Of a stretch of DNA of 64,000 bases, positions 37,829 to 48,269 are shown one piece after another (the first letter of the stretch is position 1; each line of letters starts with the position of its first letter). Source of the DNA: Triops longicaudatus (taxonomy: Eukaryota; Arthropoda; Branchiopoda; Notostraca; Triopsidae); contig JAGQDJ010000263.1 of NCBI GenBank assembly GCA_022885665.1, forward strand, positions 95,258 through 159,257, read 5' to 3'. The position numbers and the translations under genes were made by a program. Below the pieces are notes generated by a model. That model ran no database searches. It saw nothing but the letters and a program-made list of their open reading frames with translations, and was not told the origin of the DNA.

Positions 37829-40800
37829 ATGCAAGATCTAGAAAGCCAGCCTTCAGTACTTTCATCGGCATCAATTGTGCAAAAAGGAAAGCAAATACCC
37901 GAAGAGTTTCTCACGGACCGAGAGCAAAATTCAACCTTAGATTATGATCAAATCGTAAAAGTTATTGGAGGCTTTGGCCCGTTTCAGAGAAAAGTGTATT
38001 GTCTTATGACAATTCCCATAGCTCTTGCTGCGTGTTCGGTTATGAGTTATAATTTTGTCGGCGGTGCACCAGACTATAGGTAACATTGTTTCTTTTTGTC
38101 TGTTATCTCACATGCGGTTGAGTATTTCAGGTGTTACATCCCTACGTGCGATAATGAAACGGAACCTAAATATAATGCTCCGTGGATCAACAATTCTGCC
38201 AGAGAAGGAAGTACTCGAAGAGTTAGCTCTTGTAAAAGACACAACTTGAGCTTCATTACAAACGAAGAATGTTACATCGAAAATTTTTTATTGACCAACG
38301 AAACGGCAATGACAGATTGCGATGCTTGGGTGTTCGATAATTCGGTATTCAGATCAACATTAGTAACCGAAGTAATTTTTTGTTTTCATTTTATCAACCA
38401 GATTAGAGCTTTTTCTTTAAAAAAAAGCAAACAAACTTGCAGTAGAACTCAGATTTGTCAATCGGATGGTGCAGAGGGTAGTTGACAAGTTGGAATAAAG
38501 TCAAATACATGTGCTAAGTGCACTAGTAAAATTTTTTGAAAGATCAAGTGAGGAATTGCTACAAAAGAAAATAAAAATAATTCGATAATAGAACTATAAC
38601 TTAAGATATCATTTTGACGATATTTCATACTACCCATGCGTTAATGCTTCAAACTCGACAAAAAAAAAAGAATAATTATAATTAAGAAAGAAACTTTCTA
38701 CCAAAGCAGTTGACGTAATTGGGAGCTGGTCCATAATATGTTAACAAAATCGGAATTCTACTGTATTTAAATTTTTATTTCCTGCTTTTATATACCATAT
38801 TAAAACTGTTTGTTTATTTGCAGTATGGCTTGACGTGTAAAAAGGAATGGTTGCAAACACTGGTTAATTCTTTATTCATGGCAGGAATGTTAATTGGTTC
38901 ATTTCCCTTCGGGAGTCTGGCTGATAAGTAGATAATTCTTGAAGAAGTACTCTTCGATTTCAACACTCTTCTTTGGACGCAGGATTGGGAGACGCTTGTG
39001 TTTCTTTATTATGGTGCTTTGGATGGGCATTTCCAACTTGGCATGTGCCTTCGCGCCCAATTACATTGCTTTCACGATTTTAAGGGCATTTGCAGGAGCA
39101 ACAGCTGAATCCGTCTTTGCCCTTGCTTTTATAATAGGTAAAGAGAACAAACTGATCATTACGTAAATGATTTTGCGTTAAACAACAGGTGTTGAGACGG
39201 TCGGAGTAAGATATCGAACTGTCTGCGGCCTTTCTTTCCACATTTGTTACACTGTAGGAGCAGTTTTTACCGGTATGATGTCGTATTTTATAAGAGATTG
39301 GAGACTTTTGCAAATAGTCCTATCTGCTCCAGTTTTTGTTCTTCTGATTTACTGGTGGTAAGTTTCTAGATTTATTTTACTGCTTCAGAAACACCTAACT
39401 CATTGCGAACGTGTAAAATAATACTAAAGCCATAATATCACGTACCGAACTTAATACATTGCTGTTAATTAGGTTTTTGCCAGAAACTCCTCGATGGCTA
39501 ATTAGCCGAGGCAGATATATAGAAGCTCAAAGCATTATTCTTGAAGCAGCTAAAGCGAATGGAAAAATTATACCCACCCACATGCTTCTTATGTTGAACG
39601 AAAACAACGACACTCATGACATACAAGTACAATGATAAGAATCAAAGGTGGAACAAATGCACCTATTACACCAATTTGAATTTTAATACTCAACAGAAAA
39701 GTACGGATGTGCTTGGAGAAAACCAAGCTCAGGCGGACAAGAAATCACAAAGTGAAGCAAGATCTTTAACTGTGCTTTTCAAAAGCCGTATTCTCCTGAA
39801 ACGAGCTTTACTTGTATCCATCGCTTGGTAAGAATTCTTTTATTTCATTACACGTATCCTCTTCTAATTCACAGATGTTGGATTAAAACTATGTAATGCG
39901 TGCTGATACTATTAGGATGGTATCAGGCTTTGCTTATTTCGGCTTATCGATGGCTTCAGTAAACCTCAGCGGGAACTTACATCTTAACTATGAATTAACC
40001 TCGCTCATCGAAATTCCCGGTACAGTTCTCGAAATTTTGCTTACCGACCGCTTGGGCAAAAGTATTATTTTGCCATTCTCTTTCTTATTCGCCGGTATTT
40101 GCTGCGTTACTGCCGGTGTTGTTAAGGGTAAGCAATACACCTCATAAAAAGGGGAATACTTTATGTGCTTTAAGAAATTAGGTAACAAAAACATATCCTC
40201 TGTAATGTAACAGCTTGTACCTTGAGTGCCTACTGTACTCTATTTCAGCAGTCGAAAATGCACACTGAAATTTATTTTAATTTCTTAAATATTTAAAAAC
40301 TGCCACAATTTTTGGGCGATTGAATTTACTGCATATTTCAGAACATAATTTTATTCTCTAACGTTTCTTAAAACACATTGCACTTTTTTATAGGTTATCC
40401 TACGATGATTACATCGTTTTCCATGATAGGAAAGCTTTTCATCAGTGTTGCGTTCAGTGCAACGTATTCGTTTAGTGCTGAGTTATTCCCAACAGCCACA
40501 CGAAGTGCAGTTATGGGCATATGCATCACGTTCTGCGGTGTAGGCAATATTTTGGCTCCCATAGTAGCAAGCCTCGTACTAAGAAATTCCATACAAATAC
40601 ACATATTGCATCATTAACTGTGATATGTAAAATAGGGCAAGCGAGAAAAAAGTTTACCTTACTTAATCTTCGGAATTGCTGCCCTTATCGCTGGTGGTGC
40701 AACGATTATCCTACCAGAATCCACTGGCCAATCCTTGCCTGAGACTTTACAACAGGCGGAAGACCTAGAGAAGTAGAACTTGTTCACTTTCACTTAAAAA

Positions 40801-40957
40801 AATAATATAAAAATAATGAATTACGAGTAAAACAACACGTTATTATTTTTTCGTTGACAGAATTGGCCCTGGAATTAAAAGATTGTTTAGAAGAAATCAA
40901 ACGCAAAGTGATCCAGAGAAGGACGATGCCAACCAAGTCGAAGAGACTAAGCTTTGA
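37829..40957 (+). CDS. SLC22-type organic ion transporter, copy 1 of a tandem pair
   Basis: Exons: 37829-38079, 38131-38371, 38824-38927, 38983-39137, 39189-39357, 39473-39626, 39697-39827, 39916-40127, 40394-40575, 40636-40772, 40861-40957, giving 610 residues. It is a major-facilitator protein of the SLC22 (organic cation/anion) family with 12 expected membrane segments. Seen directly: a first membrane segment at about 56-76, a large Cys-containing extracellular loop (about 77-165), the loop 2-3 motif GSLADKIGRR at 194-203, LPETPRWLIS after segment 6, and ELFPTATRSAVMG and LPESTGQSLPETLQQAEDLE near the C-terminus. It should sit in the plasma membrane and move organic ions; the substrate cannot be predicted. 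Intron 3 is only 55 bp and uses a GTAGAT donor that could be misread as a stop in frame. The cytosolic tail is longer than in copy 2. Confidence 0.85.
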
Positions 40958-41447
40958 GTTATAACCCACTTTTTTTTGCTTTTTTTTTTAGTTCTGGTCA
41001 AGTTCTGATCGACCGTTAGAGTTTATTCTAAAACACAAGAAAAAGTGATGTTTAATGCCAGACGTGCTCTCGTATTCAAGATTAGGCCTTTATTCAGTTA
41101 TCCATATGCCCCTCTTTTCTGAAAAACTGCCTAAAACTAATCCTTATAAGCCACGTTTTACACAGTTTATCAATTATGCTTACAACCTGTTACGAGTCTA
41201 TACGCAGATTTATCTAAACAATACATATATTATGTGTCACAAACCAAAAAGCTTTAAAAGAATAGTGCATTCGTACAATGTCAAAACACACAAAAAAATA
41301 CAATCATACAAAATCTCAAAACAACTCGAATGATAGTCTAAAAGAAAAAAAAATTAAACTATAACATAAAAAATACTCAAAACATTAAAACAAACAACAC
41401 AAAGCTTAATAGAAGCAAATATATTCAAATATTAAAACATATGATAT

Positions 41448-41521
41448 AAAGATTTATTAAACACAAAGAAAACATGGTGAACGTAAAGATTTCTCAAACA
41501 CAAAGAAAACAGGATGAACGT
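41448..41521. repeat. Imperfect 37-bp direct tandem repeat, two units
   Basis: Units 41448-41484 and 41485-41521 differ at about four positions and share aaacacaaagaaaaca and tgaacgt. They are followed by a GC-richer segment that is open in several frames. Confidence 0.8.
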
Positions 41522-43429
41522 GTACATTATTACCGTTCCAAAAATCATGTGGATTGGCCTGAGTCCAAGATTTTGGTCCGGGGGTGGTGGGCTGAGGGTT
41601 CGGAAGGGGTTTTACCACATGCATTTCCTTGGACATTTTTCTTTTTCCAGTCTTCCTCATTGGAAGAAAAGAAATTGGGGGAAAGAGAGGGGGTCAAACC
41701 CACAAAATACGGCTTTGTGTCACGATAACTTTAAAATATATGGCCCTTTTTCGTTCGAAGTTTCCAGGTTTGACGGTTACGCGAAAAGAAAATGCAAATC
41801 TACATTTGGAGACCAATACGAACGTGGGCCGATTTCAAGCTAGCGGAAGAAAGAAGAATTTTTTTAAATGTATAGTACAATCCATACATAAACACACAGA
41901 CACCTAAAAAACTTCTACGCACAACTACAATTTCCACTTGATCACAGAGCACACCATTGTGCGTACTATTTATTCCTCTTGAAGACTGAGTTTACAAGGA
42001 AATGTTGCATGCAAGTGCATCCTGTTCTGTCGTAGTCGTCTAAGACACGGATTGTGCCGATCATACAATTGTGCGTTTGTTTAGTAAAGTAATTAGTACA
42101 AACAAGTACACATAAAGATTGAGCAAAAATGGTCTGAATCTGTTGACATCTCTTCGTGCGTCACAGTAGCCGTATTACTCATATAACTTGTGCATATTCA
42201 TATCCTTGTTTATGATAAAGGGGTTGGTAAACAACTGTTTTCGTGCTTAAGCTTTCTGATGCGATGTAATATTCAGCTTGAGCTTAGCAACTTTAGTTAC
42301 AATCATTCATAACGTGTTGCGATTCATAGCAGGCGCGGTGGGGGCGTGTGTTTTCCTTTGTATTGGGTACACAAACTTTGCCCCACAAAGCTGTAAATTT
42401 TTTAAAACAAAGTACGATTCGTGAAGAGAATATCTGAGCCTTGTTTTCTTGATCTCAAACTGGGTGTTCTGGTTGAATCTCTGCGCCGAGCCTTGGCAGA
42501 CTTTTGGCCAAACGATCTGCACACGAAGTTAGTACTACTGTAGTCATGGCATATTCCACACGACACTGGAGGACTAGCGCAACAAATTTCATTGTGTGCG
42601 TGCCATGCTTCACACCGGTCACGTTCGCTGTAGCTGAATATCTCGAATAGACGGTATTATGTCAGACAATAATGAATGGTAACCTTTATCTTTAATCTGT
42701 AGAACTAAGAATGGTACCACTGTCATTAAAATGTAAAATAAAAATAATTTCAGCTTATTGCTATTTAGCAAATTCGTCAATTTGGCGTTTATTTTTTAAG
42801 TCGAATTAACATATCCGCATGTCACTGATGGAGAAAATTGTATGGTCTATCCTAAGAAGTCTGTAAAAGTCAATGCGGTAATACTGAAACCAAGGTTATT
42901 AAACAAATGCCTAGTATAACTATTATATACACTAGCGCTGGAGGATAAATAATTTTTATGTTTTAATAAATTTCTTACTTTTTCTGCAAATAGAACCAGC
43001 ATTTTTGAAATTGTTAAAAGAAGTTTGGAGCTTCAGCTCTTAAAGTGTTCCAACATCACTTGGAGTATAGTGCGAAATTGTCTACAAATGCTCGTCATAT
43101 CGCTGATTATAAACGCTTCGCTCCACCGACTAGCGGAATTCGAAATAATAGACGAAACTAATTAATTATCTCCGGGATTAAGTGACTGGTTTTCGTCATT
43201 TAAAATCTGTCGTGGGCAGCATCCTTAATCATTTTTATGTCGAAACGCGGTAAGTACCACTGCCTTTCACCTTTTGCTAATTCAACACCACTTGCTTGCC
43301 TAGGAGTCCATGAAGTTCTTCTTTCTCCCATGATTTCTTCAGTCTTTCCCACGTGATGAAGAAAAACGTGCTAGAATTATTCAACTATGAGGCGGCTCTA
43401 CAAAATTGACTTTGTCATACCTCCAGTTC

Positions 43430-43436
43430 TATATAA
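43430..43436 (+). promoter_or_regulatory. Candidate TATA box of transporter copy 2
   Basis: TATATAA lies 97 bp before the ATG at 43533, a spacing compatible with a short 5' leader. This is sequence match only. Confidence 0.4.
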
Positions 43437-43532
43437 TGTTACATCTCCAGTGTGCTTAGTTAGTTTAGTCTAGCTGGCGGTGAAACGCTGTCAAGTATTG
43501 TTACATTATTGTAAAACTTCTAACTGGTAACC

Positions 43533-46184
43533 ATGGAAGATCCGGAGAGCCAATTGCCAACAAACTTTTCTACCCTTCCTTATGTGCAAAAGGCAATACA
43601 AAATCAGCGAGAGCAAGGCGCTGTGTTAGACTACGATAAAATTTTAGAAGTTATCGGAGACTTTGGTCCATTCCAGTGGAAAGTTTTCATTCTTATGACG
43701 ATTCCAGTCTCTCTTGCTGCTTGTTCGGTCATGAGTTACAATTTTGTTGGCGGTTTACCCGATTACAGGTAACTTAGTAAATTTTACGCTGGCTACTTTT
43801 ATATAAGTAATTATACGAGACAATCTTCTCAGGTGCTATGTTCCGACGTGCGATGATGAAATACGACCTCGATACAATAATCTGTGGGTCAATAAAACAG
43901 CACCAAAAAACAGTCATGGAATAGTTAGCCACTGCAAAAGATACAACGTAAATATCACAGCAACAGAAGAGTGTTTCATGGAAGAGCAAGAGTGGATCAA
44001 CAGAACGAAACTGATAGATTGCGATTTTTGGGTGTACGATGATTCTGTATTTAATTCGACCATAGTTACCGAAGTACGTAGCTCTGTGTTTTATGTTTAT
44101 GTTTTAATGCAGCGGCCTCATGGTCTTCTTGTATAGTTAGCCGTTATTACTGAATTACTCTCTGTCATTTTACAATTTTACTACCATCAACAACTATATT
44201 TTTTTTCCTATCAGAATACGGATTATCTTTCATTTTCTCACCTTAAACGTATACTATCTCTAGTACACACTAACATGCGAAAACGAATGGCTGCACACAC
44301 TCGTCGAATCGCTATTTATGGTAGGGATGCTAATAGGCTCATTTCCCTTCGGAAGCCTAGCTGACAAGTAAGTGTTCTACATGGCAATTAATTAGGTTTA
44401 CAACAATAATCCCTTAATATGTTTCAGAATCGGAAGACGGTTATGTTTCTTTGTATTAGTCCTTTGGATGGGTAGTTTCAATTTAGCATGTGCTTTCGCG
44501 CCCAATTACGTTACTTTTACAACGCTACGGGCGTTCGCCGGGGCAACTGGTGAATCCATGTTTGCTGTGGCTTTTGTAACAAGTAAATAATGCTCGTTAA
44601 CTGGACAGTTGATAAAAATTTGTAGACTTTGGACTGAACAATAGGCGTGGAAATGATCGGAGTAAAATATCGAACTACTTGCGGCCTTTGCTTCCACATG
44701 TGTTACACCATCGGAAATATGTTAACCGGCGTGGCATCGTACTTTATAAGAGATTGGAGACCTTTACAGCTGGTATTTTCTGCTCCAGTCTTTCTACTTT
44801 TAGTCTATTGGTGGTAAGTTTAGCAGGCAGCTTTAAGCTTATGAAGATTTCAGTTTGTTTTTAAAATTAATTTAACTGTCAATCACATTCCTTCCAATAA
44901 GGCTCCTGCCTGAATCTCCAAGATGGCTTATCAGTCAAGGCAGATTTCTGGAAGCTCAAAAAATTATTCTTGATGCAGCGCACGAGAACGGGAAAGTCAT
45001 TCCATGCCATATGCTCCTTTCGTTGGAAGACCCCAAAGATATCGGTCAAATGCAAGTAAAGTTCTTAACCAAAGAAAGTCAACTATGAAAGCCTGACGTA
45101 ACTTAACTTTTGTACTTATTAGAGAAGTACAACAGCATTTGTAGAAACACAAACGGAGCCGGATAAGGAAGGACAAGAAAAGGAAGCAGGATCTTTAATA
45201 TTAATCCTTAAAAACCGCATCCTTCGGAAAAGAGCTCTTGTCATTTTTATTGCCTGGTAAGAATCTTCTCGTTTTATTTCTTTTTGTTTCGCCTATTGTT
45301 CCTTCCAAAAACGTAGAAAACCACTACGAATATGACCCTACCTTTTCCAGGATGGTGGCAGGATTAGGTTACTTTGGTTTGTCGATGGCCTCAACAAACC
45401 TGAGTGGAAACCTGCACCTAAATTACGAGTTGACATCATTCATCGAAATTCCTGCCGTCATCGTTGAAATTTTGCTCATTGATCGCCTTGGCAGAAGTCT
45501 TCTCTTATCCTTTTCTTTCTTTTCCTGTGGTGTTTGCTGCGTTGTTGCCGGTGTTGTTAAAGGTAAGTACATTTCGAGCAAAACAGAAATTATTTTAAAG
45601 CGATTTTTACACAATTATTGTAATTATTATTCATAAAACATTGCGGAACTTGCTGAAGTGCGTATTTTGTAGGTTATCCTGTCGTGACTATAAGCTTTTC
45701 CTTGATTGGCAAGTTCTTCGTTAGCATGGCGTTTGGTACAACATACGCCTTCAGTACGGAGCTATTCCCTACAGCTGTGCGTAGTGCAGTGATGGGTTTG
45801 TGCGTGACATTCAGCGGTGTAGGAAATATTTTGGCCCCAGTGGTTGCTAGTCTCGTAATTATAGGCTTAACAACGAGTATTTCGATTTTGTTGGCTAAAT
45901 AATATTTATGTAAACAGGGTCAGCGTGAGGAATATTTGCCTTATTTAATCATTGGAATTGCTGCTCTCTTAGCTGGTACTGCGACGATTATTTTGCCTGA
46001 AACTGCTGGACAATCCTTGCCTGAAACCTTTCAACAAGCAGAAGACTTAGAAAAGTAATTATTATCATGTGCACCACATGCACTTTGTCTACTGTTCACA
46101 ATGTTTTCCAATTTTCTTCAAAGAATTGGTCCTGGATTTCGAAAACTGCTTAGGTGGCAGGACCAAAAAGCGACTGTGAAATAA
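43533..46184 (+). CDS. SLC22-type organic ion transporter, copy 2 of a tandem pair
   Basis: Exons: 43533-43768, 43833-44073, 44264-44367, 44428-44582, 44645-44813, 44902-45055, 45123-45256, 45351-45562, 45673-45854, 45918-46054, 46124-46184, giving 594 residues. Eight of the eleven exons have exactly the same length as in copy 1, and all intron phases match, so the pair arose by whole-gene tandem duplication. Family motifs are intact: GSLADKIGRR near 189-198, LPESPRWLIS, ELFPTAVRSAVMG and LPETAGQSLPETFQQAEDLE. Differences lie mainly in the extracellular loop, the loop before segment 7 and the shorter C-terminal tail, where substrate choice or trafficking may have diverged. AATAAA lies about 60 bp after the stop. 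Plasma-membrane location is expected; the substrate is unknown. Confidence 0.87.
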
Positions 46185-46244
46185 AATCTGTGATCGGAGT
46201 CGAAGTCCCAATTTTCTGATTATGCAACCCTTTCATGAACGCCA

Positions 46245-46250
46245 AATAAA
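46245..46250 (+). terminator. Polyadenylation signal of transporter copy 2
   Basis: AATAAA lies 60 bp downstream of the TAA stop at 46182-46184. Confidence 0.5.
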
Positions 46251-46669
46251 TGTATATTGCTAGTTTATATCGGTGCACAATTTGTCAATAATTAAATAAA
46301 ATGAAATTTCTTTGATCCATTTGATTTTTTTTTACTTTGAAAGGAAAGTTTTGAAAATTATTATATTTGTATGTTAATAAAGTTTTTTTATGTAATCTTG
46401 AATCAGTCTAATTACGCTATGGAGTACAACAGACTATTGTACATAACAACGGTTATCGCTAGTCGGTTCACTAAATCTTTATGGTAGGAAAAACACATGG
46501 GTTATGCGGTTGAAAAATAGTGACACAATTGGGGCAAAAGACAAAACACGAACCGGCTAGTTTTTCGTCAGTTCTGCACGGAAGGGTACTAGAAAATGTT
46601 CCATTTCACTAACTTAACTCCTTTCTCAAAGTGCTTGACATCTCTGGGAAAGTGCAAGCTCGAGTTTTG

Positions 46670-46676
46670 TATATAA
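46670..46676 (+). promoter_or_regulatory. TATA box of the cuticle gene
   Basis: TATATAA lies 102 bp upstream of the ATG at 46778. The paralogue on the other strand has the same element at a similar distance, which supports it as the core promoter. Confidence 0.6.
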
Positions 46677-46777
46677 AGCGAAGTAAGATGAGAAGACAGC
46701 ATACAGTTTCGGTGTTTGCAACTGAACAAGCCAAACCGTTGAAACATTTAATTGAAATCTATTAGAAACTCAACAAT

Positions 46778-47362
46778 ATGAGGGTAGCGTTTTTTCAAAG
46801 TGATTACGTTCAAAAAGGATTTAATTTTTGGTAATTTTTTAGCTCCTTCTTCTGTTCAGTACTTTGGTGCTTTACGTCGCTGCAAGTGGTTACGGCGGAG
46901 GTGACGGTGACGGAGGCCGTGGCGGTGGACATGACGACAGCCATGATTATTACGTAAGTACTCAAAGAGTTTGATTTAAAATTTATGACATCACTACAAT
47001 AAGTTGTCAATTTTGAAAAGGCCCCTGCGCATTACAATTTCGGATATGATGTTACTGACAAGAAATCTTACGTAAGCATGGGTCACAATGAGGACAGAAA
47101 AGGCGATACAACCAAGGGTAACAAATAAGACAGATTAAAAATTTACCGGTGCTAATATGTGCTCTTCTCAGGCGCTTATTACGTTCACTTGCCCGACGGA
47201 CGTCTACAGAAAACCGAGTACGTCGTATCTGGAAAGTCAGGCTTTGTTCCGAAAGTATCCTATCATCAAACTGGTGCCGCGTACGGCGGCGCCGGTGCTG
47301 GCTACGGTGGTGGTCACGGCGGCGGTCACGGAGATAGTGGCTCTTCTGATAAGGGCTATTAA
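46778..47362 (+). CDS. Glycine-rich cuticle protein with chitin-binding type 4 (RR) domain
   Basis: Exons: 46778-46783, 46843-46953, 47021-47117, 47172-47362, giving 134 residues. The first coding exon holds only Met-Arg. The second completes a signal peptide (LLLLFSTLVLYVAASG) and a Gly/His/Asp-rich segment. The RR-type chitin-binding region covers about residues 43-102 (YNFGYDVTDKKSYVSMGHNE, GAYYVHLPDGRLQKTEYVVS, SGFVPKVSY). A Gly/His-rich tail follows. It should be secreted by epidermis into the exoskeleton and bind chitin. The paralogue at 61763-62373 (minus) has the same four-exon layout, with the two middle borders in identical phase. Reading the first exon through would give a short frame ending in the intron, so the spliced form is preferred. 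Confidence 0.85.
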
Positions 47363-48269
47363 AGCGACGTCGCCCACAACCTTCCGTAATATTGAGATTT
47401 GGCGGACAAATTCTCTATTACTTTGGAGGTCTTAGACAAACATTCAGTTGAAAGTTCTATGTACTGCGGGTTCAGTTTTCGGCTTTCTGGATCGAAATAT
47501 ACGACATTTTCCGCCATTATTAAATCATTTCTAAACTCATCATCTACGAATTCTATTTGAATACCTAGCATTGTTCAGCAGAGAATGCACATTATATAAA
47601 AATATGAATAATTGCATCGGAATAACACAAGATGCGTAACGCAACCATAGAATGCTTATTAAAAAAAACGAGGACTAACACAAAATGGAAATAGATATTA
47701 AACTCAAAAACACTATCCAAGCCACTCGTTTACTTTTACTAAAGTGTGCAAATGATAATACATAAACGGCTAAATTGTTGGAGCTAAAAAAGTTAATGGA
47801 GTGAACGATTGCATATACTGACATTACCAAAATTGTAATAATAATTTCAAACAAGCGCACTTTTCCTATTCGTCATAAGGGCTTTATTTATTTATTTATT
47901 TATTTTTCTTTCGTCGTTTTTATCTAATTTTTGTTTTTGGACTATCGTGATACGGAGGGGAAAACAGTGATCTTCAGAAATCAAGGTTACTGAAGATAGA
48001 TAGTAGATGACAGCACCAGCGCTTCATTGCGCAAACGTAAACTCCCCTTCACAACGGAAAACTTCCCAAATAGAAGCTTTTTCAAGTTGATGGGAACACG
48101 TTTGATTTTCTTCAATAGTGTCCGGCTAAATTCCTCCTGATATATTGAACAACGCGTTATTTTAGCCTTGTGACGTGATTCTGCAATGTCATTTTGTGAC
48201 TTCAGTAAGAACTAGAATTATAAAAGTGAGCTGTTTCAGACTCAGATTGTGTGACTTTGGATCGTAAAC
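47363..48269. other. Intergenic region upstream of Nup98-96
   Basis: A TATT repeat lies near 47882-47905. A 70-codon minus-strand ORF (47571-47359) overlaps the end of the cuticle gene and is not otherwise supported. No clear promoter motif was found for Nup98-96. Confidence 0.45.

Larger units (their letters stand above)
40958..43532. other. Intergenic region between the tandem transporters
   Basis: It contains an imperfect 37-bp tandem repeat (41448-41521), overlapping open frames at 41474-41907 without recognisable content, and a short possible transporter relic near 42270-42410. A TATATAA lies at 43430-43436, upstream of copy 2. Confidence 0.5.
46185..46777. other. Transporter 3' flank and cuticle-gene promoter region
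   Basis: No coding content was seen. The TATA box of the cuticle gene is at 46670-46676. Confidence 0.5.

Noticed and set aside
38928..38934. In-frame stop in transporter copy 1 suggesting a pseudogene
   Set aside because: The TAG is part of a GTAGAT donor of a 55-bp intron at the same place as in copy 2; splicing restores the conserved DKIGRR motif.
40636..40700. Apparent frameshift in transporter copy 1
   Set aside because: Starting the exon at the AG before 40636 gives GKREKSLPYLIFGIAAL in register with copy 2. The other frame comes from misplacing the acceptor.
47359..47571. 70-codon minus-strand ORF at the end of the cuticle gene
   Set aside because: It overlaps the cuticle 3' end, has no recognisable motif and no splice partners were found.
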